DNA of 64,000 bases from Sinonovacula constricta (GCA_007844125.1 CM017572.1:36835929-36899928), one strand, 5' to 3'; positions 47,693-61,925 are shown, numbered from the stretch's first letter. Notes: a model not told the origin generated them from the letters alone. Made by a program: numbers and translations.

Positions 47693-48955
47693 GTCAGTAT
47701 GTCTGTCTCATTGTAGGCGTCAACAAAAGAAGAGCATGAGTATTTTCATAACAGTATTGCAAACCATTCTCTTATGTACACATAAATAAGCTGCATTAAA
47801 CTTTTTAAAATTATGTACAACAAGTATTGCAATTCAGGACAGTAAATCGGCTTCAAAGCGATTTTATGATTTCATGATTGCTTCAGCAAATAAGAACAAT
47901 TTCATTCATAGACTTTTGCTTGTCCATTTGAGTGAGAATATATGTGTGAAGTAAATGTCTTAAAATTATGTTAGCTTGCAGTAAGGGTTTTGTACGATCA
48001 ACATTAATACACAAATGAAATAGCAAAAAATGATGACGCGTTCAAGAATATATTAAGAGTTGATAAAGTGTAAAACTTATTAGAGAGCAATTTGTGCCTA
48101 TTAACTGTTCTCTGTTGTTTTTATTTTTGTAATGTTTAACAACTTACAAAATCACACAAACTGGTCATTTCAAAATCCGAAAATCACCGAGATTGGAGGT
48201 TCAATGAAGGACAACATACACTGGACAATCCAATTTTATTCAAAAGGCAAATTAAAGACCAGTTAGAGAAAATAATTAAGAAACTATTTTTTTGTGATTG
48301 TCTTCAGGTTCATCATTTCTTAGGCAATTGCCAAATATATACTATAAGTGAAAGTAGATTTTTTTAAACAATTAAGAGAAACTGTGTGGTCCTTTCTTAA
48401 CAATTTGTTCTCCGTCCTGTATTATTGGAAAATATATCTTATCATCAATATCGTTAATTTACGCATAGTTGCGACTGTTATTATCCTGAAAGGATACTTA
48501 CAAATATCTCTAGTGACCATGTGTGTTCTAGCGACAATTAAGAAACAACACATTACCCGTACCTTTCTTGCATACCAGAATTTATGCTGTAATCAACTAT
48601 GCAGTAAGGTATGGCTCTTCATCTATAACTAATATTAAACTATAATGAAACTCACCTTTTCTTTAACTGCTTTCTTACATTTTCAGAGAGTCGGAAAAAC
48701 GACGATTTAGTTAAAATGTCTGCTTTTTATTATTACTTGTAAAATAATGAAAGTTCATATTTTTTCATTTTATCATATAATCTATGTTCTATGAGTAGAC
48801 GATTTACATTTCGTACTTTATTTCAAATATCCATTGTCAACAGAATTCCGAAAATGTTAAACAGCGATTTATTAAATACATCAACCAAAAGCAGGTAACA
48901 TGATTTTTGACGGATATAAAAACAAACTCTATTTTACTTCGTACTTTAATTATAG

Positions 48956-49084
48956 ATAAGATAAACAAGTCTGAGCAAAAGCCTGATTCGGTCTCGCAGA
49001 CAGAACGTCCCATACCAGTATCCGAAGAAAACTCAGTTGTCTCGACTACGCAGAAACAAACAGATGATGAACTTGGACCGAAAG
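48956..49084 (+). CDS. Linker exon G2 (duplicate of G1)
   Basis: Same length and splice sites as G1. Changes include K-S-E-Q-K-P-D-S-V and T-Q-K-Q-T-D-D-E. Coding changes without frame disruption between copies suggest both stay translatable. Confidence 0.55.
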
Positions 49085-49668
49085 GTCAGTATGTCTGTCT
49101 CATTGTATGCGTCAACAAAAGAAGAGCATGAGTATTTTCAAAACGGTATTGCAAAACATTCTCTTGTATAAACATAAATAATCTACATGAAACTTTTTAA
49201 AATTATGTACAACAAGTATTGCAATTCAGGACAGGAAATCGGCTTCAAAGCGATTTCATGATTGCTTCTGCAAATTAAAAAACAATTTTATACATAAACT
49301 TTTGCTAGCCCATTTGAGTGAGAATATATGTGTGAAGTAAATGTCTAAAAATTATGTTAGCTTGCAGTAACGGTTTTGTGCAATCAACAATCACACACAA
49401 ATGAAAAAGAAAAAAACAAAGATGACGCACTCAACAATATATTAAGAGTTGATAAAGTTTAAAACTTATAAGAGAGCAATTTGTGCCTATTAACTGTTCT
49501 CTGATGTTTCTATTTTTAGCATTGGCATACGCAATATGCAGGAAAAATATTATGTGGAAGCAAGCCTTGTAAAAGAAAGTTTGATCGTAGAAAGCCATCT
49601 ACAATATTGGTTGATTTTTTATTTCTGGTTATATATGTGCGCATTTAATATGACTTTGCTTTGTTAAG

Positions 49669-49730
49669 GCTGTGTTTTGCCTGCTGGATATACGATAAGT
49701 GGCGATGAATCAGGAGAAGACAACTCTATG
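49669..49730 (+). CDS. Module H: CCP N-terminal part
   Basis: G-C-V-L-P-A-G-Y-T-I-S-G-D-E-S-G-E-D-N-S-M, ending in phase 0 at ATG|gtaagt. The partner half lies 12.2 kb away at 61926. Confidence 0.65.
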
Positions 49731-50984
49731 GTAAGTACCAAAGCATATGCTGAGCCGGAATCGCCAATATACAAATCAATATTAGATTAGTGACTTTATA
49801 CTCACTTATCTTGTCAATAATAACACTCTATGTGATATGGTATAATTCCAACATAATGCTTATAGCTTGCCAGTACTTAAAATAAAAGGGTTTAACTGTT
49901 TTTATGCTTTTGTGCTGGTAAGAAATATAAGCCCTCGTGAATATTCATTAATTCAAATGGAAACCTTACAATAGACATTATTTTGGAAAGTTATTAGACG
50001 TCTTTAATTTAAAATCTGTATTTAAGTAAAAATAGTAGTTTTAGAAATTCAAAATGTATCATTCTTAATTTGACATTAATTGACGCACGTTTAATAAATG
50101 CCCTAAATATCAAATTTTCAAACGTGTTTGTTTTTATCAGGTCAGGTTGTTCTCCATTCACATTTAATATACTGCTTTCGGTAGCAACCTGCTTATACTA
50201 ACCATATCTAAAAGGTAATGAAAAGACGTAAGGACTATGAATAAGATTTACATGTAAATTGTTTATTATCAAATAAGCTCCCTTAATTATACATTTCAAT
50301 ACAAGATCTTCATTTCCATTTTTTTTTGGTTAATCAACGTCTGGTGAATACAGGCCCCACTTTTTGTTTATTTCAGTAATCCAGATCTTGTCTTAACTTT
50401 CTAGGCTGTTATTTTCAGTAAAATTCCATGTGTTTTGTTTGATATTTAATTTAAGTGACACACGTCTCATTGACCCTTTTCTCCATATTACCACAAAAAC
50501 GTGACATTTTTTTCACATCGTGATAAAACTTGCTCTTTCTCCGTGCTGATATGTCTTTCTTCTCATTTTACGAAACAACACGCGAAATACTTGGACATCT
50601 TATCACGGAATCTTTTTTTTTTCCAGATTTTACCATTATAATCTATACCTGCTTTGACTGACGAAAAGCTGTTTCATTTGATCAAACTGCTGCATTATTT
50701 TAGAATAAAACAATAATAAGAAAGTAAAGTCCCAGCAAAATTCCACCTGGATATATGAAGCGGTTACTTATCCTCGTTTAGGTTTCCTTACTTTCAAATT
50801 ATTCATATCCGTTGGAATCTTATTATATGATAGGTAACAACTTATGTTTGGTGCTTTTAAAAACAACATAAGACTTCAATTAATTAGGAACTGAAACTAG
50901 AGCTGAAATTCAATTCAAATGACATGTTTTAAAATATCATTTCTTGTATTTGGCGTCCGTGCTGAAGCGCGACGCTCTTTATGG

Positions 50985-51905
50985 AATGCGTTAGAAACTC
51001 TTTGGCGGTGACAAGTCTGTTTCTTAGAAATGGCCGAGCTAATGCAGTGACAAGTCTGTTTCTTAGAAATGAAAGAGCTATTGCGCAGACAAGTCAGTTT
51101 CTTAGAAATGGCCAATCTATTGCGGTGACAAGTCTGTTTCTTAGAAATGGCCGAGCTATTGCGTTGACAAGTCTGTTTCTTAGAAATGGCCGAACTATTG
51201 CGGAGACTAGTCTGTTTCTTAGAAATGGCCGAGCTATTGCGGTGACAAGTCTGTTTCTTAGAAATGGCCGAGCTATTGCGGTGACAAGTCTGTTTCTTAG
51301 AAATGGCCGAGCTATTTCGGTGACAAGTCTGTTTCTTAGAAATGGCCGAGCTATTGCGGTGACAAGTCTGTTTCTTAGAAATGGCCGAGCTATTGCGGTG
51401 ACAAGTCTGTTTCTTAGAAATGGCCGAGCTATTGCGGTGACAAGTCTGTTTTTTAGAAATGGTCGAGCTATTGCGGTGACAAGTCTGTTTCTAGAAATGC
51501 CGAGCTATTGCGGTGACAAGTCTGTTTCTTAGAAATGGCCAATCTATTGCGGTGACAAGTCTGTTCCTTAAAAATGGCCGAGCTATTGCGGTGACAAGTC
51601 TGTTTTTTAGAAATGGTCGAGCTATTGCGGTGACAAGTCTGTTTCTAAGAAATGCCCGAGCTATTGCGGTGACAAGTCTGTTTCTTAGAAATGGCCAATC
51701 TATTGCGGTGACAAGTCTGTTTCTTAGAAATGGCCGAGCTATTGCGGGTACAAGTCTGTTTCTTAGAAATGGCCGAACTATTGCGGTAACAAGTCTGTTT
51801 TTTTAAAAATGGCCGAGCTATTGCGGTGACAAGTCTGTTTCTTAGAAATGGCCGAGCTATGGCGGTGACAAGTATGTTTCTTAGAAATGGCCGAGCTATT
51901 GCAAG
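50985..51905. repeat. 39-bp minisatellite, about 23 copies
   Basis: The unit is GCTATTGCGGTGACAAGTCT, GTTTCTTAGAAATGGCCGA. Being 13 codons long, it keeps frames open on both strands. A few units have one- or two-base indels (near 51490 and 51800). Confidence 0.95.
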
Positions 51906-53318
51906 TGGACATTACGTGTTACAGATGTGCACAACTTTAAGTTCTTACCACTTATATAGCGCATCGATGTTGGCAACTTCGAACTACGGGGTTACGCAGG
52001 TTTAGTTTCACCTGTAAGCAGTGGTCTACGAGGGTTTAAAGATTGTTATTCATTCAATATTTATAAAATGAGTCTCTTAAAAGGTTATATTCGTAATTAA
52101 ATTAATTATTTTACACATTTAGACAATATGCACTACAAATCGTGCATCATATGTTATGTACTTGTGAAGGCCATTTGTTCGATCATATTTTCATCTCATA
52201 TGTTTAGATGTATTTCCTCGATAAACAGCATTTCGCGGGATCGTTTCATGTAACAATAGTTCACTTTGTGTTTTGAAAGACAAAATGCGGCCCAAACTTT
52301 CGGATACCACCTATAATATAACAGTGGTTTCCCTTTATTGATTCGTATTGGTTCATCTTATTCATAAAGAGGTTATTGCGCCATATTGTAAAACTGTTGT
52401 AAAAGCACTAATTGAATTTCATCAATTAAATATAGACATTCTGGCATTTAAAATGAGAAGGTAATCTTTTAAGACGTATAGTAAATTAATAATACGTAAA
52501 GGATTAAATAATTTTAATTTCTTTAAGCATGCATAAATGAAACTTTAGAGTTAAAAAGAGCACATTAATTTTTTTATATATGGAGTGTGTTAAAAGTAAA
52601 TTCTAGCACGGTCAATATTATACCTCTATAAACAATTAGCCAGTCTGCCGTGTTAAAATAAACGATATATCACGACGTAAAACGGGACTGTTTTACTGCT
52701 ATATAATAACGGTTCCTTTTTGTTTTGTTCACATGACCTTCCCCCAAACCTTTACCCTATCTTGGAATGTAACGGTTTTGTTATTAATTAGATTCAACGT
52801 TACTAATAACATAAGTATTATACTGTGATAAAAATAAAAGAAAACGTGCAATTTCGTCGATTGTTTATAGTCTACTAGAAAAAATAACCAAGAAGTACGC
52901 GGGATTATAAATAGAAGAGCCAAACTGGGGAAACAACTTAACAACATTGCGTAAATTGTAGTGCGCATTTGTGTCCCATTAAGTCAAATTTCTTGTAGAA
53001 TGTGTTGGAATTGAAATTGATTTTTTTTAAGTTTGCTTAATTTAACGCCCAATATATTATGTTTCCTAAATAAAAACATTATAGTTAAAAAGGAAATTGA
53101 TGAACCATGAACCAAATATTTATATAATCTATATACCTGCTTATTTGTTAGACCATGCAAGATGGAAATAGCAAACTTTCAAATACACATTTTTCTTTAG
53201 TTTTTTTTATTAAGGTTTACGAAATTGAATGATAACTAACATCTAATATTTGCTAAGTGATTAAAATAAGCAACCGTTTTACAACTACTTTATACTACCA
53301 ACTTTGGAAAATTGTTTT

Positions 53319-56300
53319 CTGTAAAGGTGATCATCGCACTGTGGTCATGTAAACAGGTTAATAGGGGGAGGGGGCGCATGTGTCATTGTTTTCTTTGAAG
53401 GTGACCATCGTACTGTGGTGATGTAAACAGGATAAGAGGGGGAGGGGGCGCATGTGTCATTGTTTTCTTTGAAGGTGATCATCGCACTGTGGTGATGTAA
53501 ACAGGTTAATAGGGGGAGGGGGCGCATGTGTCATTGTTTTCTTTGAAGGTGATCATCGTACTGTGGTGATGTAAACAGGTTAATAGGGGGAGGGGGCGCA
53601 TGTGTCATTGTTTTCTTTGAAGGTGATCATCGTACTGTGGTGATGTAAACAGATTAATAGGGGGAGGGGGCGCATGTGTCATTGTTTTCTTTGAAGGTGA
53701 TCATCGTACTGTGGAGATGTATACAGGTTAATAGGGGGGGCCTGTGAAATTGTTTTCTGTAAAGGTGATCATCGAAATTGGGGTGATGTAAACAGGTTAA
53801 TAGGGGGAGGGGGCGCATGTGTCATTGTTTTCTTTGAAGGTGATCATCGCACTGTGGTGATGTAAACAGGTTAATAGGGGAAGGGGGCGCATGTGTCATT
53901 GTTTTCTGTAAAGGTGATCATCGTACTGTGGTGATGTAAACAGGTTAATAGGTGGAGGGGGCGCATGTGTCATTGTTTTCTTTGAAGGTGACCATCGTAC
54001 TGTGGTGATGTAAACAGGTTAATAGGGGGAGGGGGCGCATGTGTCATTGTTTTCTTTGAAGGTGATCATCGCACTGTGATGATGTATACAGGTTAAAAGG
54101 GGGAGGGGGCGCATGTGTCATTGTTTTCTTTGAAGGTGATCATCGTACTGTGGTGATGTAAACAGGTTAATAGGGGGAGGGGGCGCATGTGTCATTGTTT
54201 TCTTTGAAGGTGATCATCGCACTGTGGTGATGTAAACAGGTTAATAGGGGAAGGGGGTGCATGTGTCATTGTTTTCTTTGAAGGTGATCATCGTACTGTG
54301 GTGATGTAAACAGGTTAATAGGGGGAGGGGGCGCATGTGTCATTGTTTTCTTTGAAGGTGATCATCGTACTGTGGTGATGTAAACAGGTTAATAGGGGGA
54401 GGGGGTGCATGTGCCATTGTTTTCTTTGAAGGTGATCATCGTACTGTGGTGATGTAAACAGGTTAATAGGGGAAGGGGGCGCATGTGTCATTGTTTTCTT
54501 TGAAGGTGATCATCGTACTGTGGTGATGTAAACAGGTTAATAGGGGAAGGGGGCGCATGTGTCATTGTTTTCTGTAAAGGTGATCATCGTACTGTGGTGA
54601 TGTAAACAGGTTAATAGGGGGAGGGGGCGCATGTGTCATTGTTTTCTTTGAAGGTGATCATCGCACTGTGGTGATGTATACAGGTTAATAGGGGGAGGGG
54701 GCGCATGTGTCAATGTTTTCTTTGAAGGTGATCATCGCACTGTGTTGATGTAAACAGGTTAATAGGGGGAGGGGGCGCATGTGCCATTGTTTTCTTTGAA
54801 GGTGATCATCGTACTGTGGTGATGTATACAGGTTAATAGGGGGAAGGGGCGCATGTGCCATTGTTTTCTTTGAAGGTGATCATCGTACTGTGGTGATGTA
54901 TACAGGTTAATAGGGGGAGGGGGCGCATGTGCCATTGTTTTCTTTGAAGGTGATCATCGTACTGTGGTGATGTATACAGGTTAATAGGGGGGGCCTGTGA
55001 AATTGTTTTCTTTGAAGGTGATCATCGTACTGTGGTGATGTATACAGGTTAATAGGGGGAGGGGGCGCATGTGCCATTGTTTTCTTTGAAGGTGATCATC
55101 GTACTGTGGTGATGTATACAGGTTAATAGGGGGAGGGGGCGCATGTGCCATTGTTTTCTTTGAAGGTGATCATCGTACTGTGGTGATGTATACAGGTTAA
55201 TAGGGGGAGGGGGCGCATGTGTCATTGTTTTCTTTGAAGGTGATCATCGCACTGTGGTCATGTAAACAGGTTAATAGGGGGAGGGGGCGCATGTGTCATT
55301 GTTTTCTTTGAAGGTGATCATCGCACTGTGGTGATGTAAACAGGTTAAAAGGGGGAGGGGGCGCATGTGTCATTGTTTTCTTTGAAGGTGATCATCGTAC
55401 TGTGGTGATGTAAACAGGTTAATAGGGGGAGGGGGCGCATGTGTCATTGTTTTCTTTGAAGGTGATCATCGTACTGTGGTGATGTATACAGGTTAATAGG
55501 GGGGGCCTGTGAAATTGTTTTCTGTAAAGGTGATCATCGAAATTGGGGTGATGTAAACAGGTTAATAGGGGGAGGGGGCGCATGTGTCATTGTTTTCTTT
55601 GAAGGTGATCATCGCACTGTGGTGATGTATACAGGTTAATAGGGGGAGGGGGCGCATGTGTCATTGTTTTCTTTGAAGGTGATCATCGCACTGTGGTGAT
55701 GTAAACAGGTTAATAGGGGAAGGGGGTGCATGTGTCATTGTATTCTTTGAAGGTGATCATCGTACTGTGGTGATGTATACAGGTTAATAGGGGGAGGGGG
55801 CGCATGTGCCATTGTTTTCTTTGAAGGTGATCATCGTACTGTGGTGATGTATACAGGTTAATAGGGGGAGGGGGCGCATGTGTCATTGTTTTCTTTGAAG
55901 GTGATCATCGTACTGTGGTGATGTATACAGGTTAATAGGGGGAGGGGGTGCATGTGTCATTGTTTTCTGTAAAGGTGATCATCGTACTGTGGTGATGTAA
56001 ACAGGTTAATAGGGGAAGGGGGTGCATGTGTCATTGTTTTCTTTGAAGGTGATCATCGTACTGCGGTGATGTATACAGGTTCATAGGGGGAGGGGGCGCA
56101 TGTGTCATTGTTTTCTGTAAAGGTGATCATCGTACTGTGGTGCTGTAAACAGATTAATAGGGGAAGGGGGTGCATGTGTCATTGTTTTCTTTGAAGGTGA
56201 TCATCGTACTGTGGTGATGTAAACAGGTTAATAGGGGGAGGGGGGCGCATGTGTCATTGTTTTCTTTGAAGGTGATCATCGTACTGTGGTGATGTATACA

Positions 56301-59300
56301 GGTTAATAGGGGGAGGGGGTGCATGTGTCATTGTTTTCTTTGAAGGTGATCATCGTACTGTGGTGATGTAAACAGGTTAATAGGGGGAGGGGGTGCATGT
56401 GTCATTGTTTTCTTTGAAGGTGATCATCGCACTGTGGTGATGTATACAGGTTAATAGGGGGAGGGGGCGAATGTGTCATTGTTTTCTTTGAAGGTGATCA
56501 TCGTACTGTGGTGATGTAAACAGGTTAATAGGGGGAGGGGGCGCATGTGTCATTGTTTTCTTTGAAGGTGATCATCGTACTGTGGTGATATAAACAGGTT
56601 AATAGGGAAAGGGGGCGCATGTGTCATTGTTTTCTTTGAAGGTGATCATCGTACTGTGGTGATGTATACAGGTTAATAGGGGGGGGCCTGTGAAATTGTT
56701 TTCTGTAAAGGTGATCATCGAAATTGGGGTGATGTAAACAGGTTAATAGGGGGAGTGGGCGCATGTGTCATTGTTTTCTTTGAAGGTGATCATCGCACTG
56801 TGGTGATGTAAACAGGTTAATAGGGGGAGGGGGCGCATGTGTCATTGTTTTCTTTGAAGGTGACCATCGTACTGTGGTGATGTAAACAGATTAATAGGGG
56901 GAGGGGGCGCATGTGTCATTGTTTTCTTTGAAGGTGATCATCGCACTGTGGTGATGTATACAGGTTAATAGGGGGAGGGGGCGCATGTGTCATTGTTTTC
57001 TTTGAAGGTGATCATCGTACTGTGGTGATGTAAACAGGTTAATAGGGGGAGGGGGTGCATGTGCCATTGTTTTCTTTGAAGGTGATCATCGTACTGTGGT
57101 GATGTAAACAGGTTAATAGGGGAAGGGGGCGCATGTGTCATTGTTTTCTGTAAAGGTGATCATCGTACTGTGGTGATGTAAACAGGTTAATATGGGGAGG
57201 GGGCGCATGTGTCATTGTTTTCTTTGAAGGTGAGCATCGTACTGTGGTGATGTAAACAGGTTAATAGGGGAAGGGGGCGCATGTGTCATTGTTTTCTGTA
57301 AAGGTGATTATCGTACTGTGGTGATGTAAACAAGTTAATAGGGGGAGGGGGCGCATGTGTCATTGTTTTCTTTGAAGGTGATCATCGCACTGTGGTGATG
57401 TATACAGGTTAATAGGGGGAGGGGGCGCATGTGTCATTGTTTTCTTTGAAGGTGATCATCGCACTGTGGTGATGTAAACAGGTTAATAGGGGGAGGGGGC
57501 GCATGTGCCATTGTTTTCTTTGAAGGTGATCATCGTACTGTGGTGATGTATACAGGTTAATAGGGGAAGGGGGCGCATGTGTCATTGTTTTCTTTGAAGG
57601 TGATCATCGTACTGTGGTGATGTATACAGGTTAATATGGGGAGGGGGCGCATGTGTCATTGTTTTCTTTGAAGGTGATCATCGTACTGTGGTGATGTAAA
57701 CAGCTTAATAGGGGGAGGGGGCGCATGTGCCATTGTTTTCTTTGAAGGTGATCATCGTACTGTGGTGATGTATACAGGTTAATAGGTGAAGGGGGCGCAT
57801 GTGTCATTGTTTTCTTTGAAGGTGATCATCGTACTGTGGTGATGTAAACAGGTTAATAGGGGGAGGGGTGCATGTGCCATTGTTTTCTTTGAAGGTGATC
57901 ATCGTACTGTGGTGATGTATACAGGTTAATAGGGGGAGGGGGCGCATGTGTCATTGTTTTCTTTGAAGGTGATCATCGTACTGTGGTGATGTATACAGGT
58001 TAATAGGGGGAGGGGGTGCATGTGTCATTGTTTTCTGTAAAGGTGATCATCGTACTGTGGTGATGTAAACAGATTAATAGGGGAACGGGGTGCATGTGTC
58101 ATTGTTTTCTTTGAAGGTGATCATCGTACTGTGGTGATGTATACAGGTTAATAGGGGGAGGGGGCGCATGTGTCATTGTTTTCTTTGAAGGTGATCATCG
58201 TACTGTGGTGATGTAAACAGGTTAATAGGGGAAGGGGGTGCATGTGTCATTGTTTTCTTTGAAGGTGATCATCGTACTCTGGTGATGTAAACAGGTTAAT
58301 AGGGGGGGGGGGGCGCATGTGTCATTGTTTTCTTTGAAGGTGATCATCGTACTGTGGTGATGTATACAGGTTAATAGGGGGAGGGGGTGCATGTGCCATT
58401 GTTTTCTTTGAAGGTGATCATCGCACTGTGGTGATGTATACAGGTTAATAGGGGGAGGGGGCGCATGTGTCATTGTTTTCTTTGAAGGTGATCATCGTAC
58501 TGTGGTGATGTATACAGGTTAATAGGGGGAGGGGGTGCATGTGTCATTGTTTTCTTTGAAGGTGATCATCGTACTATGGTGATGTAAACAGGTTAATAGG
58601 GGGAGGGGGTGCATGTGCCATTGTTTTCTTTGAAGGTGATCATCGCACTGTGGTGATGTATACAGGTTAATAGGGGGAGGGGGCGCATGTGTCATTGTTT
58701 TCTTTGAAGGTGATCATCGTACTGTGGTGATGTATACAGGTTAATATGGGGAGGGGGTGCATGTGTCATTGTCTTCTTTGAAGGTGATCATCGTACTATG
58801 GTGATGTAAACAGGTTAATAGGGGGAGGGGGTGCATGTGCCATTGTTTTCTTTGAAGGTGATCATCGCACTGTGGTGATGTATACAGGTTAATAGGGGGA
58901 GGGGGCGCATGTGTCATTGTTTTCTTTGAAGGTGATCATCGTACTGTGGTGATGTATACAGGTTAATAGGGGGAGGGGGTGCATGTGTCATTGTTTTCTT
59001 TGAAGGTGATCATCGTACTGTGGTGATGTAAACAGGTTAATAAGGGAAGGGGGTGCATGTGTCATTGTTTTCTTTGAAGGTGATCATCGTACTGTGGTGA
59101 TGTAAACAGGTTAATAGGGGGAGGGGGCGCATGTGTTATTGTTTTCTTTGAAGGTGATCATCGTACTGTGGTGATGTATACAGGTTAATAGGGGAAGGGG
59201 GTGCATGTGTCATTGTTTTCTTTGAAGGTGATCATCGTACTGTGGTGATGTAAACAGGTTAATAGGGGGAGGGGGCGCATGTGTCATTGTTTTCTTTGAA

Positions 59301-61665
59301 GGTGATCATCGTACTGTGGTGATGTATACAGGTTAATAGGGGGAGGGGGTGCATGTGTCATTGTTTACTTTGAAGGTGATCATCGTACTGTGGTGATGTA
59401 AACAGGTTAATTGGGGGAGGGGGTGCATGTGTCATTGTTTACTTTGAAGGGGATCATCGTACTGTGGTGATGTATACAGGTTAATAGGGGGAAGGGGGTG
59501 CATGTGTCATTGTTTTCTTTGAAGGTGATCATCGTACTGTGGTGATGTATACAGGTTAATAGGGGGAGGGGGGGGGCATGTGTCATTGTTTTCTTTGAAG
59601 GGGATCATCGTACTATGGTGATGTATACAGATTAATAGGGGGGGGGGCTGTGAAATTTTTTTCTGTAAAGGTGATCATCGTACTGTGGTGATGTATACAG
59701 GTTAATAGGGGGAGGGGGCGCATGTGTCATTGTTTTCTTTGAAGGTGATCATCGCACTGTGGTGATGTATACAGGTTAATAGGGGGAGGGGGCGCATGTG
59801 TCATTGTTTTCTTTGAAGGGGATCATCGTACTGTGGTGATGTATACAGGTTAATAGGGGGAGGGGGTGCATGTGTCATTGTTTTCTTTGAAGGTGATCAT
59901 CGTACTGTGGTGATGTAAACAGGTTAATAGGGGGAGGGGGGGCATGTGTCATTGTTTTCTTTGAAGGGGATCATCGTACTATGGTGATGTATACAGATTA
60001 ATAGGGGGGGGGGCTGTGAAATTTTTTTCTGTAAAGGTGATCATCGCACTGTGGTGATGTATACAGGGTAATAGGGGGAGGGGGTGCATGTGTCATAGTT
60101 TTCTTTGAAGGTGATCACCGCACTGTGGTGATGTATACAGGTTAATAGGGGGAGGGGCGCATGTGCCATTGTTATCTGTAAAGGTGATCATCGTACTGTG
60201 GTGATGTAAACAGGTTAATAGGGGAAGGGGGTGCATGTGTCATTGTTTTCTGTAAAGGTGATCATCGTACTGTGGTGATGTAAACAGGTTAATAGGGGGA
60301 GGGGGTGCATGTGCCATTGTTTTCTTTGAAGGTGATCATCGTACTGTGGTGATGTGTACAGTTTAATAGGGGAAGGGGGCGCATGTGCCATTGTTTTCTT
60401 TGAAGGTGATCATCGTACTGTGGTGATGTATACAGGTTAAAAGGGGAAGGGGGCGCATGTGCCATTGTTTTCTTTGAAGGTGATCATCGCACTGTGGTGA
60501 TGTAAACAGGTTAATAGGGGAACGGGGCGCATGTGTCATTGTTTTCTTTGAAGGTGATCATCGTACTGGGGTGATGTATACAGGTTAATAGGGGGAGGGG
60601 GCGCATGTGTCATTGTTTTCTTTGAAGGTGATCATCGTACTGGGGTGATGTGTACAGGTTAATAGGGGAAGGGGGCGCATGTGCCATTGTTTTCTTTGAA
60701 GGTGATCATCGTACTGTGGTGATGTATACAGGTTAATAGGGGGAGGGGGCGCATGTGCCATTGTTTTCTTTGAAGGTGATCATCGTACTCTGGTGATGTG
60801 TACAGGTTAATAGGGGGAGGGGGCGCATGTGCCATTGTTTTCTTTGAAGGTGATCATCGTACTGTGGTGATGTATACAGGTTAATAGAGGAAGGGGGCGC
60901 ATGTGCCATTGTTTTCTTTGAAGGTGATCATCGTACTGGGGTGATGTATACAGGTTAATAGGGGAAGGGGGCGCATGTGCCATTGTTTTCTTTGAAGGTG
61001 ATCATCGTACTGGGGTGATGTGTACAGGTTAATAGGGGAAGGGGGCGCATGTGCCATTGTTTTCTTTGAAGGTGATCATCGTACTGTGGTGATGTATACA
61101 GGTTAATAGGGGAAGGGGGCGCATGTGCCATTGTTTTCTTTGAAGGTGATCATCGTACTGGGGTGATGTGTACAGGTTAATAGGGGAAGGGGGCGCATGT
61201 GCCATTGTTTTCTTTGAAGGTGATCATCGTACTGGGGTGATGTGTACAGGTTAATAGGGGGAGGGGGCGCATGTGTCATTGTTTTCTTTGAAGGTGATCA
61301 TCGTACTGTGGTGATGTATACAGGTTAATAGGGGAAGGGGGCGCATGTGCCATTGTTTTCTTTGAAGGTGATCATCGTACTGGGGTGATGTGTACAGGTT
61401 AATAGGGGAAGGGGGCGCATGTGCCATTGTTTTCTTTGAAGGTGATCATCGTACTCTGGTGATGTGTACAGGTTAATAGGGGAAGGGGGCGCATGTGCCA
61501 TTGTTTTCTTTGAAGGTGATCATCGTACTCTGGTGATGTGTACAGGTTAATAGAGGAAGGGGGCGCATGTGCCATTGTTTTCTTTGAAGGTGATCATCGT
61601 ACTGGGGTGATGTATACAGGTTAATAGGGGGCCTGTGAAATTGTTTTCTATGAAGGGGATCATCC
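53319..61665. repeat. 74-bp minisatellite, about 113 copies (8.3 kb)
   Basis: The unit is GTTTTCTTTGAAGGTGATCA, TCGTACTGTGGTGATGTAAA, CAGGTTAATAGGGGGAGGGG, GCGCATGTGTCATT. Variants include TGTATACAGG, GTGCCATT and GTACTGGGGTG (dense from about 60500), and short units with GGGGCCTGTGAAATTG (53740, 54985, 55503, 56684, 61627). A 222-bp (three-unit) super-repeat is seen at 58350-58970, for example GTACTATGGTGATG at 58571 and 58793. Strand asymmetry is strong: G runs are on the plus strand. Confidence 0.97.
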
Positions 61666-61925
61666 ATCAAATCAAACACATTCTATGATGACTCTCCTTT
61701 ACTGTATCAATAGAAACTATGGAATAGCAAAAAGGAAAACATACTTCTCATCTACAATAATCTATATTGTTTCAAACTGTATTTACAGTTTGTGTAAAAG
61801 CACCGCTTCTCAAAGTTAATCCCGTCGTGTCAGTTTCATAATAATGTTAATGTTTACTATTAAACATATTTTATTCATTTCTTTCGACATTATTTGCTAA
61901 TATATCTTTCTTGCTTTAATTTAAG

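Larger units (their letters stand above)
47060..49340 (+). repeat. About 1.39-kb direct segmental duplication
   Basis: About 47080-47990 and about 48405-49340 are near-identical in exon and flanks (CCTGTATTATTGGAAAAT, GAAACAACACATTACCCGTA, ACATTTCGTACTTTATTT). The linker exon starts are 1392 bp apart. Confidence 0.9.
49731..61925 (+). other. 12.2-kb intron within a CCP domain
   Basis: About three quarters of it is minisatellite (39-bp array 50985-51905, 74-bp array 53319-61665). The remaining stretches 49731-50980, 51906-53318 and 61666-61925 are AT-rich and show nothing I can name. Confidence 0.6.
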
